A DNA stretch of 64,000 nucleotides, taken from UBA8106 sp964569695. GTDB taxonomy: Bacteria > Acidobacteriota > Vicinamibacteria > Vicinamibacterales > UBA823. This document shows positions 26,518 to 35,050 of the stretch, piece by piece. Both the position numbers and the translations under genes were made by a program. The notes under the pieces are model-generated. The model was not told the DNA's origin, searched no databases, and saw nothing but the letters and a program-made list of their open reading frames with translations. Location of the stretch: contig CAZMUA010000003.1 in the NCBI GenBank assembly GCA_964569695.1, forward strand, positions 98,207-162,206, given 5' to 3'. Numbering within the stretch: position 1 is the first letter of the stretch; each line of letters starts with the position of its first letter.

Positions 26518-27459
26518 ATGCTTGCCTTTCTTTTTCCTGGACAGGGTTCACAGCGCGTTGGTATGGGGAAGGCCTTAATGGACGCCTCTGCTGAGTGTCG
26601 GATAACGTTTGAGGAAGCAGACGCGATTCTAGGTGTATCCCTGAGCCAGCTTTGTGTTGACGGCCCTGAAGAACAATTAACTCTTACTGAAAATGCGCAG
26701 CCAGCGATTTTGACAACGAGTATTGCTGCGTATCGATTTGTATTAGCGCAAGGACTACAACCAGATTTTGTTGCAGGCCATAGCTTAGGTGAGTACTCAG
26801 CACATGTTGCTGCTGGCACGTTATCCTTCGCTGATGCGATAATGATAGTTCGGGAGAGAGGTCGATTTATGCAAGAAGCGGTGCCGGTGGGTGTCGGCAG
26901 TATGGCTGCTATCCTTGGCCTCGATGCTGAAGTAGTGATGCAGGTTTGTAATGATGTAGCTAATGGCGCTGTAGTGGCACCAGCTAACCTTAATGCTCCA
27001 GGACAAGTGGTTATTGCTGGTGAAAGAGAGGCGGTCGGTCGAGTGACCACGGAGGCACTTGAGCGTGGTGCAAAGCGCGTCATCCCGTTAGCGGTGAGTG
27101 CTCCATTCCATTGTGCACTAATGCAGCCAGCTGCTGATCGATTAGTGCCGATTTTGCGAAGCGTGAATGTTGCCAACCCGCGTATACCTGTCGTAGCGAA
27201 TGTGGACGCGAAATCGAAAACTGATGGTCAGTCTGCAATTGAAGCTTTGATTAAGCAAGTGGCGGCGCCGGTATTATGGGAACAAGTAGTTAGGTGCCTT
27301 GCATCGGAAGGCGTCCACACGTATCTTGAAGTAGGTCCTGGTAAGGTGTTGACCGGGCTAATGAGGAAAATTGACCGCACTTTAAAGGCTGTCAGTACGG
27401 ATGCCCTTCCCGCGCTAGATCAGCTGAAGGAGATTGACGGAAAAGTAGGCGCGGTTTGA
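26518..27459 (+). CDS. fabD: Malonyl-CoA-acyl carrier protein transacylase FabD
   Basis: FabD moves the malonyl group from CoA to acyl carrier protein to feed fatty acid elongation. The oxyanion segment FLFPGQGSQRVGMG, the nucleophile Ser89 in GHSLGEYSA, and the catalytic His in SAPFHCALM are all present. Length is 313 residues from ATG 26518; a TTG three bases earlier is an unlikely alternative. It heads a compact fatty acid operon with fabG, acpP and fabF. Confidence 0.95.
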   Translation: MLAFLFPGQGSQRVGMGKALMDASAECRITFEEADAILGVSLSQLCVDGPEEQLTLTENAQPAILTTSIAAYRFVLAQGLQPDFVAGHSLGEYSAHVAAGTLSFADAIMIVRERGRFMQEAVPVGVGSMAAILGLDAEVVMQVCNDVANGAVVAPANLNAPGQVVIAGEREAVGRVTTEALERGAKRVIPLAVSAPFHCALMQPAADRLVPILRSVNVANPRIPVVANVDAKSKTDGQSAIEALIKQVAAPVLWEQVVRCLASEGVHTYLEVGPGKVLTGLMRKIDRTLKAVSTDALPALDQLKEIDGKVGAV

Positions 27460-27505
27460 GCGTCGTTAGGTTAGATAGGTGTCATCCAGTAGGGACTTTG
27501 CCAGA

Positions 27506-28246
27506 ATGACTGCAATGACAGGTCGTGTGACTATTGTAACGGGAGCTTCGCGCGGTATTGGTCGGGCGATAGCGACGCGAGCAGCGCATGATGGCGCTAC
27601 AGTGGTTGCGGCAGCACGGGACAGGAATGCTACCGATGTTGTAGAAGAGATTAAGATGGCTGGCGGGACCGCTCTTCTTGCTAGCGTTGACGTGACTGAT
27701 GCAGAAAGCGTTGTTCAGATGGTGAACGATGTTGTTAAGGAATTTGGTCGTATTGACGTCCTGGTCAACAACGCTGGAATAACACGCGATCAGTTATTAA
27801 TGAGGATGAAGAAGGAGGACTGGGATACAGTTTTACAAACGAACTTGACGGGCGCATTTATTTGTTCGCAGGCGGTATTGCGGTCAATGGTGCGTCAGCG
27901 TTTTGGTCGTATTATTACTGTCAGTTCTGTAGTCGGACAAATGGGTAATGCTGGTCAGGTAAACTATGCTGCATCAAAGGCAGGTCTGATCGGATTTGCA
28001 AAATCTTTAGCGCGAGAAGTGGCATCGCGCAACATAACGGTCAATGTGGTGACACCAGGAATTATCGAGACAAATATGACAAAAAACATCACGACTAGTG
28101 ACCGAGAAGAATGGTTGTCTAAAGTACCACTTGGAAGGTTAGGCACACCGGATGATGTTGCTGCAGCCGTGTGCTTTCTTGCATCAGATGCGGCAGCTTA
28201 TGTTACAGGGCAAGTATTGGGTGTCAATGGTGGCATGTATATGTAG
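27506..28246 (+). CDS. fabG: 3-oxoacyl-ACP reductase FabG
   Basis: FabG reduces 3-ketoacyl-ACP with NADPH. It is a short-chain dehydrogenase: the cofactor motif is TGASRGIG, the structural motif NNAG is present (VNNAGITRD), and the catalytic Ser-Tyr-Lys set is in VSSVVGQ and YAASKAG. Length is 246 residues from ATG 27506, which follows AGGGA at 27491 and matches the family N-terminus. An upstream GTG at 27479 would add nine residues. The stop is 8 bases before acpP. Confidence 0.95.
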   Translation: MTAMTGRVTIVTGASRGIGRAIATRAAHDGATVVAAARDRNATDVVEEIKMAGGTALLASVDVTDAESVVQMVNDVVKEFGRIDVLVNNAGITRDQLLMRMKKEDWDTVLQTNLTGAFICSQAVLRSMVRQRFGRIITVSSVVGQMGNAGQVNYAASKAGLIGFAKSLAREVASRNITVNVVTPGIIETNMTKNITTSDREEWLSKVPLGRLGTPDDVAAAVCFLASDAAAYVTGQVLGVNGGMYM

Positions 28247-28254
28247 GAGGGCGA

Positions 28255-28497
28255 ATGGCTGTTACAGAAAAAGTGAAAAGCATTATTGTTGAACAACTTG
28301 GTGTGGACGAAGAGGAGATCACGCCCGATGCATCTTTTGTAGATGACCTCGGGGCAGATTCCCTAGACACGGTTGAATTGGTCATGGCATTCGAGGAGGA
28401 GTTTGGAATCGAAATACCAGACGAGGATGCTGAAAAGATTACACGGGTCAAGGAAGCTGTGGAATATATCGAAGCGCATGCCAAAAGTAAGAAATAG
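28255..28497 (+). CDS. acpP: Acyl carrier protein
   Basis: ACP carries growing fatty acids on a phosphopantetheine arm. Ser36 in GADSLDTVELVM is the attachment site, and the acidic helix II and C-terminal region are typical. Length is 80 residues. ATG 28255 is preceded by GGAGGG, a strong ribosome site, which fits the high expression of ACP. A longer frame reading back into fabG is not credible. Confidence 0.97.
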   Translation: MAVTEKVKSIIVEQLGVDEEEITPDASFVDDLGADSLDTVELVMAFEEEFGIEIPDEDAEKITRVKEAVEYIEAHAKSKK

Positions 28498-28524
28498 TAC
28501 GGATCGAGTTTGAGCGGAGGCTGT

Positions 28525-29766
28525 GTGACCAGAAGAGTTGTTGTAACTGGTGTCGGACTGGTGTCATCCCTAGGGATTGGCACGGAAGTCAATTGGGATG
28601 CGCTATGCGCCGGTGATAGCGGTATTGCTTCAATTACGCGCTTCGATACTTCAGACCACTCAGTTCGTATTGCTGGTGAAGTAAAAGGGTTCGATCCACT
28701 GCAGTTTGTGGAAAAAAAAGATGTTAAAAAAATGGACATCTTTATTCAATATGCGATAGCAGCGGCTGATTTCGCTGTAGAGGATGCGAAACTTGAAATT
28801 GAACCTGAGATGGCTTCCCGTGTTGGTGTTTTTATCGCCTCAGGAATTGGAGGTTTCTCGACGATCGAGCGCGAACACAAAGCTCTACTAAAAGGAGGGC
28901 CGCGTCGGTTGTCACCGTTCTTTATACCTTCTTCCATCATAAACCTAGCAGCCGGCCAAGTTTCGATTCGATTTGGAGCTAAAGGACCGAATTCAGCTAC
29001 CTGTACTGCTTGCTCAGCTTCCGCACATGCCATAGGGGACGCCTTTGAGATCATAAAGCGCGGTGATGCTGATGTGATGATTGCTGGTGGTTCTGAAGCG
29101 GCAATTACACCACTCGGCGTCGGTGGATTTGCAGCTATGCGAGCACTATCAACCCGGAACGATGAACCTACACGCGCGAGTCGGCCCTTTGATCGCGATC
29201 GTGATGGATTCATTATTGGTGAAGGTGCAGGAGTTATCGTATTGGAAGAGTATGAGCGTGCTCGCGCTCGCGGGACATCGATTCATGCCGAGTTGATAGG
29301 GTATGGGATGTCTGCTGATGCTTTTCACGTAACTGCTCCTTCGGAGACTGGTGATGGGGCTGTGCGTGCCATGCAGGCTGCACTATCGAGTGCTGCTTGT
29401 GATCCATCCAAGGTCAACTACGTTAACGCCCACGGCACTTCGACCCCGTACAATGACAAACTTGAGACACTTGCAATTAAACGGGTATTTGGAGACCACG
29501 CACATGAAATGGCGGTGTCGTCGACGAAATCGATGACCGGACATCTCCTGGGTGCCGCTGGTGGTTTAGAGGCTGGTATTACAGCACTTACTGTCAAGCG
29601 ACAGATGATTCCTCCGACAATTAACCTCGAAAATCCAGACCCCGATTGCGACCTTGATTACGTAGCTGGATCGACCCGTAACCAGTCGATTAATTATGCG
29701 CTGTCGAATTCCTTCGGATTCGGGGGCACTAATGCCGTCCTGCTTTTCAAGCAGTGTGACGGATAG
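28525..29766 (+). CDS. fabF: 3-oxoacyl-ACP synthase II FabF
   Basis: FabF condenses malonyl-ACP with acyl-ACP to elongate fatty acids. The thiolase-fold triad is intact: Cys in ATCTACSASAHA, His in NAHGTSTPYNDK and His in KSMTGHLLGAAG. The N-terminus RRVVVTGVGLVSSLG is typical. GTG 28525, right after GCGGAGG, gives 413 residues; a TTG at 28510 is the longer option. It closes the fab operon. No fabH or fabI is in the window. Confidence 0.95.
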   Translation: MTRRVVVTGVGLVSSLGIGTEVNWDALCAGDSGIASITRFDTSDHSVRIAGEVKGFDPLQFVEKKDVKKMDIFIQYAIAAADFAVEDAKLEIEPEMASRVGVFIASGIGGFSTIEREHKALLKGGPRRLSPFFIPSSIINLAAGQVSIRFGAKGPNSATCTACSASAHAIGDAFEIIKRGDADVMIAGGSEAAITPLGVGGFAAMRALSTRNDEPTRASRPFDRDRDGFIIGEGAGVIVLEEYERARARGTSIHAELIGYGMSADAFHVTAPSETGDGAVRAMQAALSSAACDPSKVNYVNAHGTSTPYNDKLETLAIKRVFGDHAHEMAVSSTKSMTGHLLGAAGGLEAGITALTVKRQMIPPTINLENPDPDCDLDYVAGSTRNQSINYALSNSFGFGGTNAVLLFKQCDG

Positions 29767-29809
29767 CTCTCGTATATTGACGCAGTTAAGACGGTAGTTG
29801 TCCAACCAC

Positions 29810-29830
29810 AAGGTCAGGTGGCACGACCTT
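29810..29830. promoter_or_regulatory. Inverted repeat upstream of etfB, possible operator
   Basis: AAGGTC (29810-29815) and GACCTT (29825-29830) form an exact 6-9-6 inverted repeat ending 16 bases before the etfB ATG. It could be a repressor site or an RNA hairpin around the ribosome site. No regulator is identified. Confidence 0.3.
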
Positions 29831-29846
29831 CACAGTTTACGACATC

Positions 29847-30608
29847 ATGAACATCATTGTTTGTATCAAGCAGGTCATTACACGTGAGTGGCTCGTTCGT
29901 GTTGACGAAGCTCAAACGTGGATTCGTGATCAGGACGCGAGTTTTGAGATGAACGAGCCTGACGCTTACGCGCTGGAGGCAGCGTTGCGTCTAAAGGAAC
30001 AACATGGTGGTGAGATCATCGTTTGCTCGGCAGGTCCAGTTCGTGCTCGGCAAGTAATTCTTGAAGCATTAGCTCGAGGTGCCGATCGCGGGATCCATGT
30101 TGTTAGTGATGATATTCCGAAAGCTGGAGCCGAGGTGGTTGCAGAGGCGCTGGCGAATGCGATTCGTAAGGAGTCGTTCGACTTAGTATTGACAGGCCTT
30201 CAGTCAAATGATCAAGGGTTCGCACAGACTGGTGTCATCTTGGGGACACGCCTAGGTATACCGCATGCCACGATCATTATGGATGTTCAATTTGACGAAG
30301 GAAAGTTACGGGTTAAGCGGGAGTTGGAAGGTGGCTTGTTTCAGTGGGTGTCACTGCCGGCTCCGGCTCTACTCACTATTCAAAGTGGTATTAATCAATT
30401 GCGTTACGCAACCCTGAAGGGCATTGTTGCGGCCAAGAAAAAACCGATCCGAACAGTCCATGCAGAGATGCCTGATACCTTTGGTCATGAGATCGTGAAG
30501 ATTTACACACCTGAGAAGAGTAAGCAGACTCAGTTCGTTGAGGGCACACCAACTAATGCAGCGGTTGAGCTGATTCGCTTACTTCGTCAGGACGCTCGAG
30601 TTTTATAA
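29847..30608 (+). CDS. etfB: Electron transfer flavoprotein subunit beta
   Basis: EtfB, with EtfA, collects electrons from acyl-CoA dehydrogenases and related enzymes. The start NIIVCIKQVITREWLVRVD, the motif NEPDAYALEAALRLKE, and the adenine-nucleotide-binding LTGLQSNDQGFAQTGVILG are typical. Length is 253 residues. etfA follows after 9 bases and the quinone oxidoreductase after that, so the unit delivers electrons to the quinone pool. Confidence 0.94.
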   Translation: MNIIVCIKQVITREWLVRVDEAQTWIRDQDASFEMNEPDAYALEAALRLKEQHGGEIIVCSAGPVRARQVILEALARGADRGIHVVSDDIPKAGAEVVAEALANAIRKESFDLVLTGLQSNDQGFAQTGVILGTRLGIPHATIIMDVQFDEGKLRVKRELEGGLFQWVSLPAPALLTIQSGINQLRYATLKGIVAAKKKPIRTVHAEMPDTFGHEIVKIYTPEKSKQTQFVEGTPTNAAVELIRLLRQDARVL

Positions 30609-30617
30609 GGATTATTA

Positions 30618-31580
30618 ATGACGACTTTGGTTGTAGCTGAGCAACAGAATGGCATCATAAATCCTGTCACTTGGGAAACTGTTGCGTTAGCCAAAGGACT
30701 CGGTCGGCCAGTTACGGTCGTCGTGCTAGGGGCAGACATCGGTACTGTTGCGGACGAGCTGGCAAACGCCAACGTTGATGAAGTGTTAGTCGTTGAGGAC
30801 TCAGCACTAGAGTTCTACACCGCGGATGGTTTTTCAATGGCACTAGAGCAGGTGATCAGATCCGAAGACCCAACCCTCGTTTTGCTGTCACACACCTATC
30901 AAGCTCGTGATTTTGTCCCAGCACTTGGAGCGCGGTTAGGCCGAACCCTTCTCACGGATTGCACTAAGGTCGAAGTGCGAGATGATGGCATGATTTTTAC
31001 AAGGCCGATGTTTCAGGGAAAAATGATGGCAGATGTCCGTCTCACTGGCCCAAAACCATTTCTCGTCACGTTCCAGATTGGCGCTACTCAAGTTGACAAT
31101 ATTGAGATGGGTGTGTCTTCTGCCGCTCGACGGTCGTTTGTCGTGGCACTGCCAACCGATCAAATTCGTCAGCGACCCGAGTTGCCTTTCCGGGAAACTA
31201 AACAGGCGGTCGATCTTTCACAGGCGGAACGTATTGTCGCCGTGGGGCGGGGCATCAAGAGTGAAGAGCATCTAGATTTGGTAAGAAACTTTGCTCTAGC
31301 GATGGATGCTGAACTCGCAGCCTCTAGACCTATCTGCGATGCGGGTTGGTTGCCGATGGACCGTCAAGTTGGTAGTTCTGGTCAGACGGTTGCACCGACG
31401 TTGTATTTTGCCCTTGGTATTTCAGGCGCGATTCAACATGTAGTCGGGATGAAGGGCGCGCGTACGATTGTCGCCATCAATAAAGATCCAGATGCTCCGG
31501 TGTTTGAGATCGCAGATTACGGAATCGTCGGTGATTTATTCGAAGTCGTTCCGGCTATGATCAAAGCATTGGGAGAATAA
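30618..31580 (+). CDS. etfA: Electron transfer flavoprotein subunit alpha
   Basis: EtfA binds the redox FAD of the electron transfer flavoprotein. The C-terminal FAD domain is clear: IVAVGRGIKSEEHLDLV, AASRPICDAGWLP and QVGSSGQTVAPTLYFALGISGAIQH are hallmark segments, ending with AINKDPDAPVFEIADYGIVGD. Length is 320 residues. It lies 9 bases after etfB. Its 3' end (GGGAGAATAA) may double as the ribosome site for the next gene. Confidence 0.95.
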   Translation: MTTLVVAEQQNGIINPVTWETVALAKGLGRPVTVVVLGADIGTVADELANANVDEVLVVEDSALEFYTADGFSMALEQVIRSEDPTLVLLSHTYQARDFVPALGARLGRTLLTDCTKVEVRDDGMIFTRPMFQGKMMADVRLTGPKPFLVTFQIGATQVDNIEMGVSSAARRSFVVALPTDQIRQRPELPFRETKQAVDLSQAERIVAVGRGIKSEEHLDLVRNFALAMDAELAASRPICDAGWLPMDRQVGSSGQTVAPTLYFALGISGAIQHVVGMKGARTIVAINKDPDAPVFEIADYGIVGDLFEVVPAMIKALGE

Positions 31581-31608
31581 TCTGACTCGAGATACGTTTG
31601 ATGTTGAC

Positions 31609-33237
31609 GTGCTCGTTGTTGGCGGTGGGCCAGCTGGCATGGCTGTCGCTTTGCACCTCGCACGGTTACAGCGAGAACGTGGTGGAGAACCACTAACAGT
31701 TGCTGTGCTAGAGAAAGCCCGTGACAATGGGGCGCATTGTCTCTCTGGTGCAGTACTCGACCCAAGTGTCCTCCGAGAATTGGTTCCAAATTGTGAGTCC
31801 CTTGATGTGCCACTCGGCACACCAGTACAGGACGATCGTGTCCTGTATTTCACACCCAGAAAGGCGATTCGTTTTCCGATTACACCACCACCGCTCAACA
31901 ATCATGGGTGCTATGTAACTTCTTTGAATCGTCTTGTTAAGTGGATGGCTGACTTGGCTGAAAAAGATGGCACCCACGTTTTTAAAGGTTTCGCTGCATC
32001 GGAGTTGCTCTATGACGGGAACCGTGTCGTTGGTGTCAGAACAGGAGACCGTGGTATTGGCCGAGAGGGAGAACAGAAATCGAATTTTGAGCCGGGCGTT
32101 GATATTCGAGCGACGGTTACCATCTTGGCTGATGGCGTGAGAGGTAACCTAACTAAGACACTGGTGTCTCGTTTCGATCTCAGTCGTGACCGCCTACCGC
32201 AGAGTTACGCGCTCGGTTTCAAGGAATTATGGCAAGTGCCGCCAGGTCGTCTAACGCCTGGAACTGTGATCCACACATTAGGACATCCCTTACGATTTGA
32301 GGAGTTTGGCGGCGGCTTCTTGTATGCCCTATCGGCGGAAGAGATCTCAGTCGGTTTTGTCGTTGGCCTAGATTATCGTGACCCCCTACTTGATCCTCAC
32401 CAAGCGTTTCAACGTTTTAAGCTGCATCCTTTCGTTTCGTCATTGCTGTCTACTGGGCAGCTGGTCCGGTATGGTGCCAAAGCCTTGCCTGAAGGGGGTT
32501 GGCATGCGATTCCCAAGCCCTATGTTGACGGTGCCATAATTGTTGGTGATGCTGCTGGATATGTAAATTCGTTGAGACTGAAGGGTATTCACTTGGCGAT
32601 GCGTACGGGTATGTACGCAGCAGAAGTGGCGTTCGAAGCGGTTCGTGCTAATGACCCGTCTGCCGGACAGTTGAGCAAATTTCAAGAGCTTGTCGATAAC
32701 GGTGCGGTACGACATGAGTTGTACCCTGTGCGGAATGTCCACCAAAGCTTCGCCTATGGTTTACCAGCCGGTTTAATTTATGCCGGTTTATCATTGATAA
32801 CAAAGGGATGGTGGATGCAAGATCCTATGCTGGCTAGGGCTGGTCATGAACGCCTTTCGACTGTGAAGGGATACTACGGTCAGGAGATACCAGAAATATC
32901 TTCGCTCAAAGTCGATCGCTCATTGACGTTCGATCGCGTAACCAACGTACATTATTCCGGTACGAGACACAGCGAGGACCAGCCATCTCATTTACTGGTT
33001 CACGACACTGATATTTGTCGTACGCGGTGTCGCACGGAATATAGGAATCCATGCCTTCGATTCTGTCCTGCTAACGTGTACGAGATGATCGATGCAGATG
33101 ATGGAACAGGTCCCCGTTTACAGATTAATGCGTCGAACTGTGTACATTGCAAGACGTGTGACATTATGGACCCGTACCAAATTATTGACTGGGTTCCACC
33201 TGAAGGTGGTGGAGGTCCAGACTACGAAGGTATGTAA
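31609..33237 (+). CDS. Electron transfer flavoprotein-ubiquinone oxidoreductase (ETF-QO)
   Basis: ETF-QO passes electrons from ETF through FAD and a 4Fe-4S cluster to membrane quinone. The FAD motif VVGGGPAGMAVALHLA is at the very N-terminus. The cluster ligands are in FCPANVYE and NCVHCKTCDI, and the tail PPEGGGGPDYEGM is invariant in the family. GTG 31609 would cut off part of the first beta strand. The frame is open back to 31561, and a CTG at 31582 with ideally spaced GGGAG would give nine more residues (MTRDTFDVD). In this organism the acceptor is probably menaquinone. Confidence 0.93.
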   Translation: MLVVGGGPAGMAVALHLARLQRERGGEPLTVAVLEKARDNGAHCLSGAVLDPSVLRELVPNCESLDVPLGTPVQDDRVLYFTPRKAIRFPITPPPLNNHGCYVTSLNRLVKWMADLAEKDGTHVFKGFAASELLYDGNRVVGVRTGDRGIGREGEQKSNFEPGVDIRATVTILADGVRGNLTKTLVSRFDLSRDRLPQSYALGFKELWQVPPGRLTPGTVIHTLGHPLRFEEFGGGFLYALSAEEISVGFVVGLDYRDPLLDPHQAFQRFKLHPFVSSLLSTGQLVRYGAKALPEGGWHAIPKPYVDGAIIVGDAAGYVNSLRLKGIHLAMRTGMYAAEVAFEAVRANDPSAGQLSKFQELVDNGAVRHELYPVRNVHQSFAYGLPAGLIYAGLSLITKGWWMQDPMLARAGHERLSTVKGYYGQEIPEISSLKVDRSLTFDRVTNVHYSGTRHSEDQPSHLLVHDTDICRTRCRTEYRNPCLRFCPANVYEMIDADDGTGPRLQINASNCVHCKTCDIMDPYQIIDWVPPEGGGGPDYEGM

Positions 33238-33255
33238 GAGAACGTTGAGACTGAC

Positions 33256-33972
33256 GTGCAGAATGCAGAGACTCATTTAACGGAAAACAATGCGGTTCCT
33301 AGTCGGCGACAGTTAACACCTTGGCAGCGATGGCGAGTTGCACTCATTGGTGTTGCAGGTTACGGCATTATAGCGATGCTGGGTCTGACGTTACGCTGGC
33401 GTGTTCGTGGTTTGGAAAATCTGACTGCAATTGAATTGAGTGGTCGACACCCGATTATGGCACTGTGGCATGGCCGTATATTGGGTGCGACCTACTATTT
33501 TCGGGATCGAGGCATTGTAGTTATAACCAGTGAAAACTTTGATGGTGAATGGATCGCTCGGATTATTAAACGGTTCGGGTATGGAACAGCACGAGGGTCA
33601 AGTTCTCATGGTGGCAAGCGCGCTCTGATACAACTTAGACGAGAAATGGAAGCTGGTAAGCCAGTTGGATTTACCGTAGATGGTCCTCGTGGGCCAGCTC
33701 GACATGCAAAATTTGGTGCTGTTTGGTTAAGTAGTGTGACAGGTAATCCGATCTTACCATTTCACATAGAAGCTGACAGATTTTGGACTGTGCCTAGCTG
33801 GGACGAAACACAAATACCAAAACCATTTAGTCGGATGGTGCTGGTCATTGGTGAACCAATTGAGGTGCCATGCTACCAAGAAGATCAGGACCTTGAAGGC
33901 AAGCGATTGGAATTAGAGTTATCTTTGGGTAAATTGACTAATCTAGCTCGAAAGACATTGGACGCTTCATGA
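33256..33972 (+). CDS. DUF374 lysophospholipid acyltransferase-like protein
   Basis: A hydrophobic segment (about 26-46) anchors the protein. The acyltransferase core has ALWHGRILGATYYF (the HxxxxD-like site), VVITSENFDGEWIARI, RGSSSHGGKRAL and VGFTVDGPRGPARHAKFG. These are hallmarks of DUF374, a relative of lipid A and phospholipid acyltransferases. The acceptor is unknown; lipid A or an O-antigen precursor is possible given the envelope genes in the window. Length is 238 residues from GTG 33256. It overlaps the next gene by 4 bases. Confidence 0.85.
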   Translation: MQNAETHLTENNAVPSRRQLTPWQRWRVALIGVAGYGIIAMLGLTLRWRVRGLENLTAIELSGRHPIMALWHGRILGATYYFRDRGIVVITSENFDGEWIARIIKRFGYGTARGSSSHGGKRALIQLRREMEAGKPVGFTVDGPRGPARHAKFGAVWLSSVTGNPILPFHIEADRFWTVPSWDETQIPKPFSRMVLVIGEPIEVPCYQEDQDLEGKRLELELSLGKLTNLARKTLDAS

Positions 33973-35003
33973 GTGAATCTAAGTTTGCTCTCATCGGCTC
34001 TAGCAAGTTTTCGAATCACGTAACTCCACCAGGGCATCCTGAGCGGATAGAACGTGCTGAGGTGATGGATGCTGTTGCTAGGCATTGGGAGGAGGCTGGG
34101 CATGAGCTAATAGTTCCTAGATTGGCTTCAGAAAATGAACTTAAGGCGGTACATACGGATGACCATGTCAAGTCGATCGCAAGTACCGCCGGAAGGGCTG
34201 TCGGACTAGACCCCGACACTTACACGTCACCAGATTCTTATGAGGTGGCAAGACTTGCTGCAGGGGCCGCGATTATGGCTGTTGGTCATACGTTAGATAA
34301 TAATGGCTCAGCCTTGGCGCTTGTTCGCCCACCTGGGCATCATGCTGAACGCGATCGCGCAATGGGGTTTTGTTTATTTAACAGTGTAGCGGTAGCAGCA
34401 GCCAGTGCCTTAGCTCGTGGCTTATCAAGAGTGGCTGTTGTTGATTATGACGTGCACCATGGTAATGGTACGCAGTGGATGTTTTACGATGATCCGAGGG
34501 TTTTGTATGTGTCAACGCATCAACATCCTTTTTATCCTGGTACCGGTAAGACTGATGACGTTGGACAGAATCAAGGAGAGGGCTTTACGTTTAATGTGCC
34601 TCTAGCTGCTGGAGCCAATGATGCCGACTATGATTTGGTATTCCGTAGCTTGATTACGCCAGTGCTAAGGTCTTTTAGCCCTGAGCTTTTAATCGTTTCT
34701 GCCGGTTACGATGCGCACGAACGGGACCCTTTGGCGGGAATGCGGGTAACTACTCAGGGCTATGCGGCCATGACTCGCCATTTGCTTGCAGTTGCAGCCG
34801 AATGTTGCCAAGGTCGTTTAGCGGCGGTTGTGGAGGGTGGCTATGACCTTCAGGCATTGACAGAATGCCTTGAATCGACGATACAGATTCTTGATCAGGT
34901 GCCATCAGGTCAAATACCGACGTTCGACGGTATTCCGGAACGTGCAGATGCTGTAATTGATTCGATTCGGCGTGTCCAACGCCCATACTGGTCTACGTTA
35001 TAA
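33969..35003 (+). CDS. Histone deacetylase-like amidohydrolase (AcuC/AphA superfamily)
   Basis: This zinc enzyme family removes acetyl groups from lysines, polyamines or small molecules. The family signatures are all here: GHPERIERAEVM, RPPGHHAERDRAMGFCLFN with the tandem His, VVDYDVHHGNGTQ with the zinc Asp and His, and SAGYDAHERDPLAGM with the second zinc Asp. Length is 344 residues. The true substrate cannot be read from sequence. Acetyl-CoA synthetase (as for AcuC) or acetylpolyamines are the usual candidates. Confidence 0.88.
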   Translation: MSESKFALIGSSKFSNHVTPPGHPERIERAEVMDAVARHWEEAGHELIVPRLASENELKAVHTDDHVKSIASTAGRAVGLDPDTYTSPDSYEVARLAAGAAIMAVGHTLDNNGSALALVRPPGHHAERDRAMGFCLFNSVAVAAASALARGLSRVAVVDYDVHHGNGTQWMFYDDPRVLYVSTHQHPFYPGTGKTDDVGQNQGEGFTFNVPLAAGANDADYDLVFRSLITPVLRSFSPELLIVSAGYDAHERDPLAGMRVTTQGYAAMTRHLLAVAAECCQGRLAAVVEGGYDLQALTECLESTIQILDQVPSGQIPTFDGIPERADAVIDSIRRVQRPYWSTL

Positions 35004-35021
35004 TAAAACCGATGTCGGTAT

Positions 35022-35046
35022 AACGACGTCGTCGCACAACGACGTC
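35022..35046 (+). repeat. Short direct repeat before leuS
   Basis: AACGACGTC occurs at 35022-35030 and again at 35038-35046, a 16-base period. The first copy sits in an exact 10-base palindrome, ACGACGTCGT (35023-35032). It lies between the deacetylase stop and the leuS GTG at 35051. Meaning unknown; it may be a protein-binding site. Confidence 0.4.
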
Positions 35047-35050
35047 ATGC

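Noticed and set aside
26427..27176. A 249-codon minus-strand frame across rpmF and fabD
   Set aside because: It is antisense to fabD, which has intact catalytic motifs, and its Ala/Ser/Thr-rich translation looks like a shadow.
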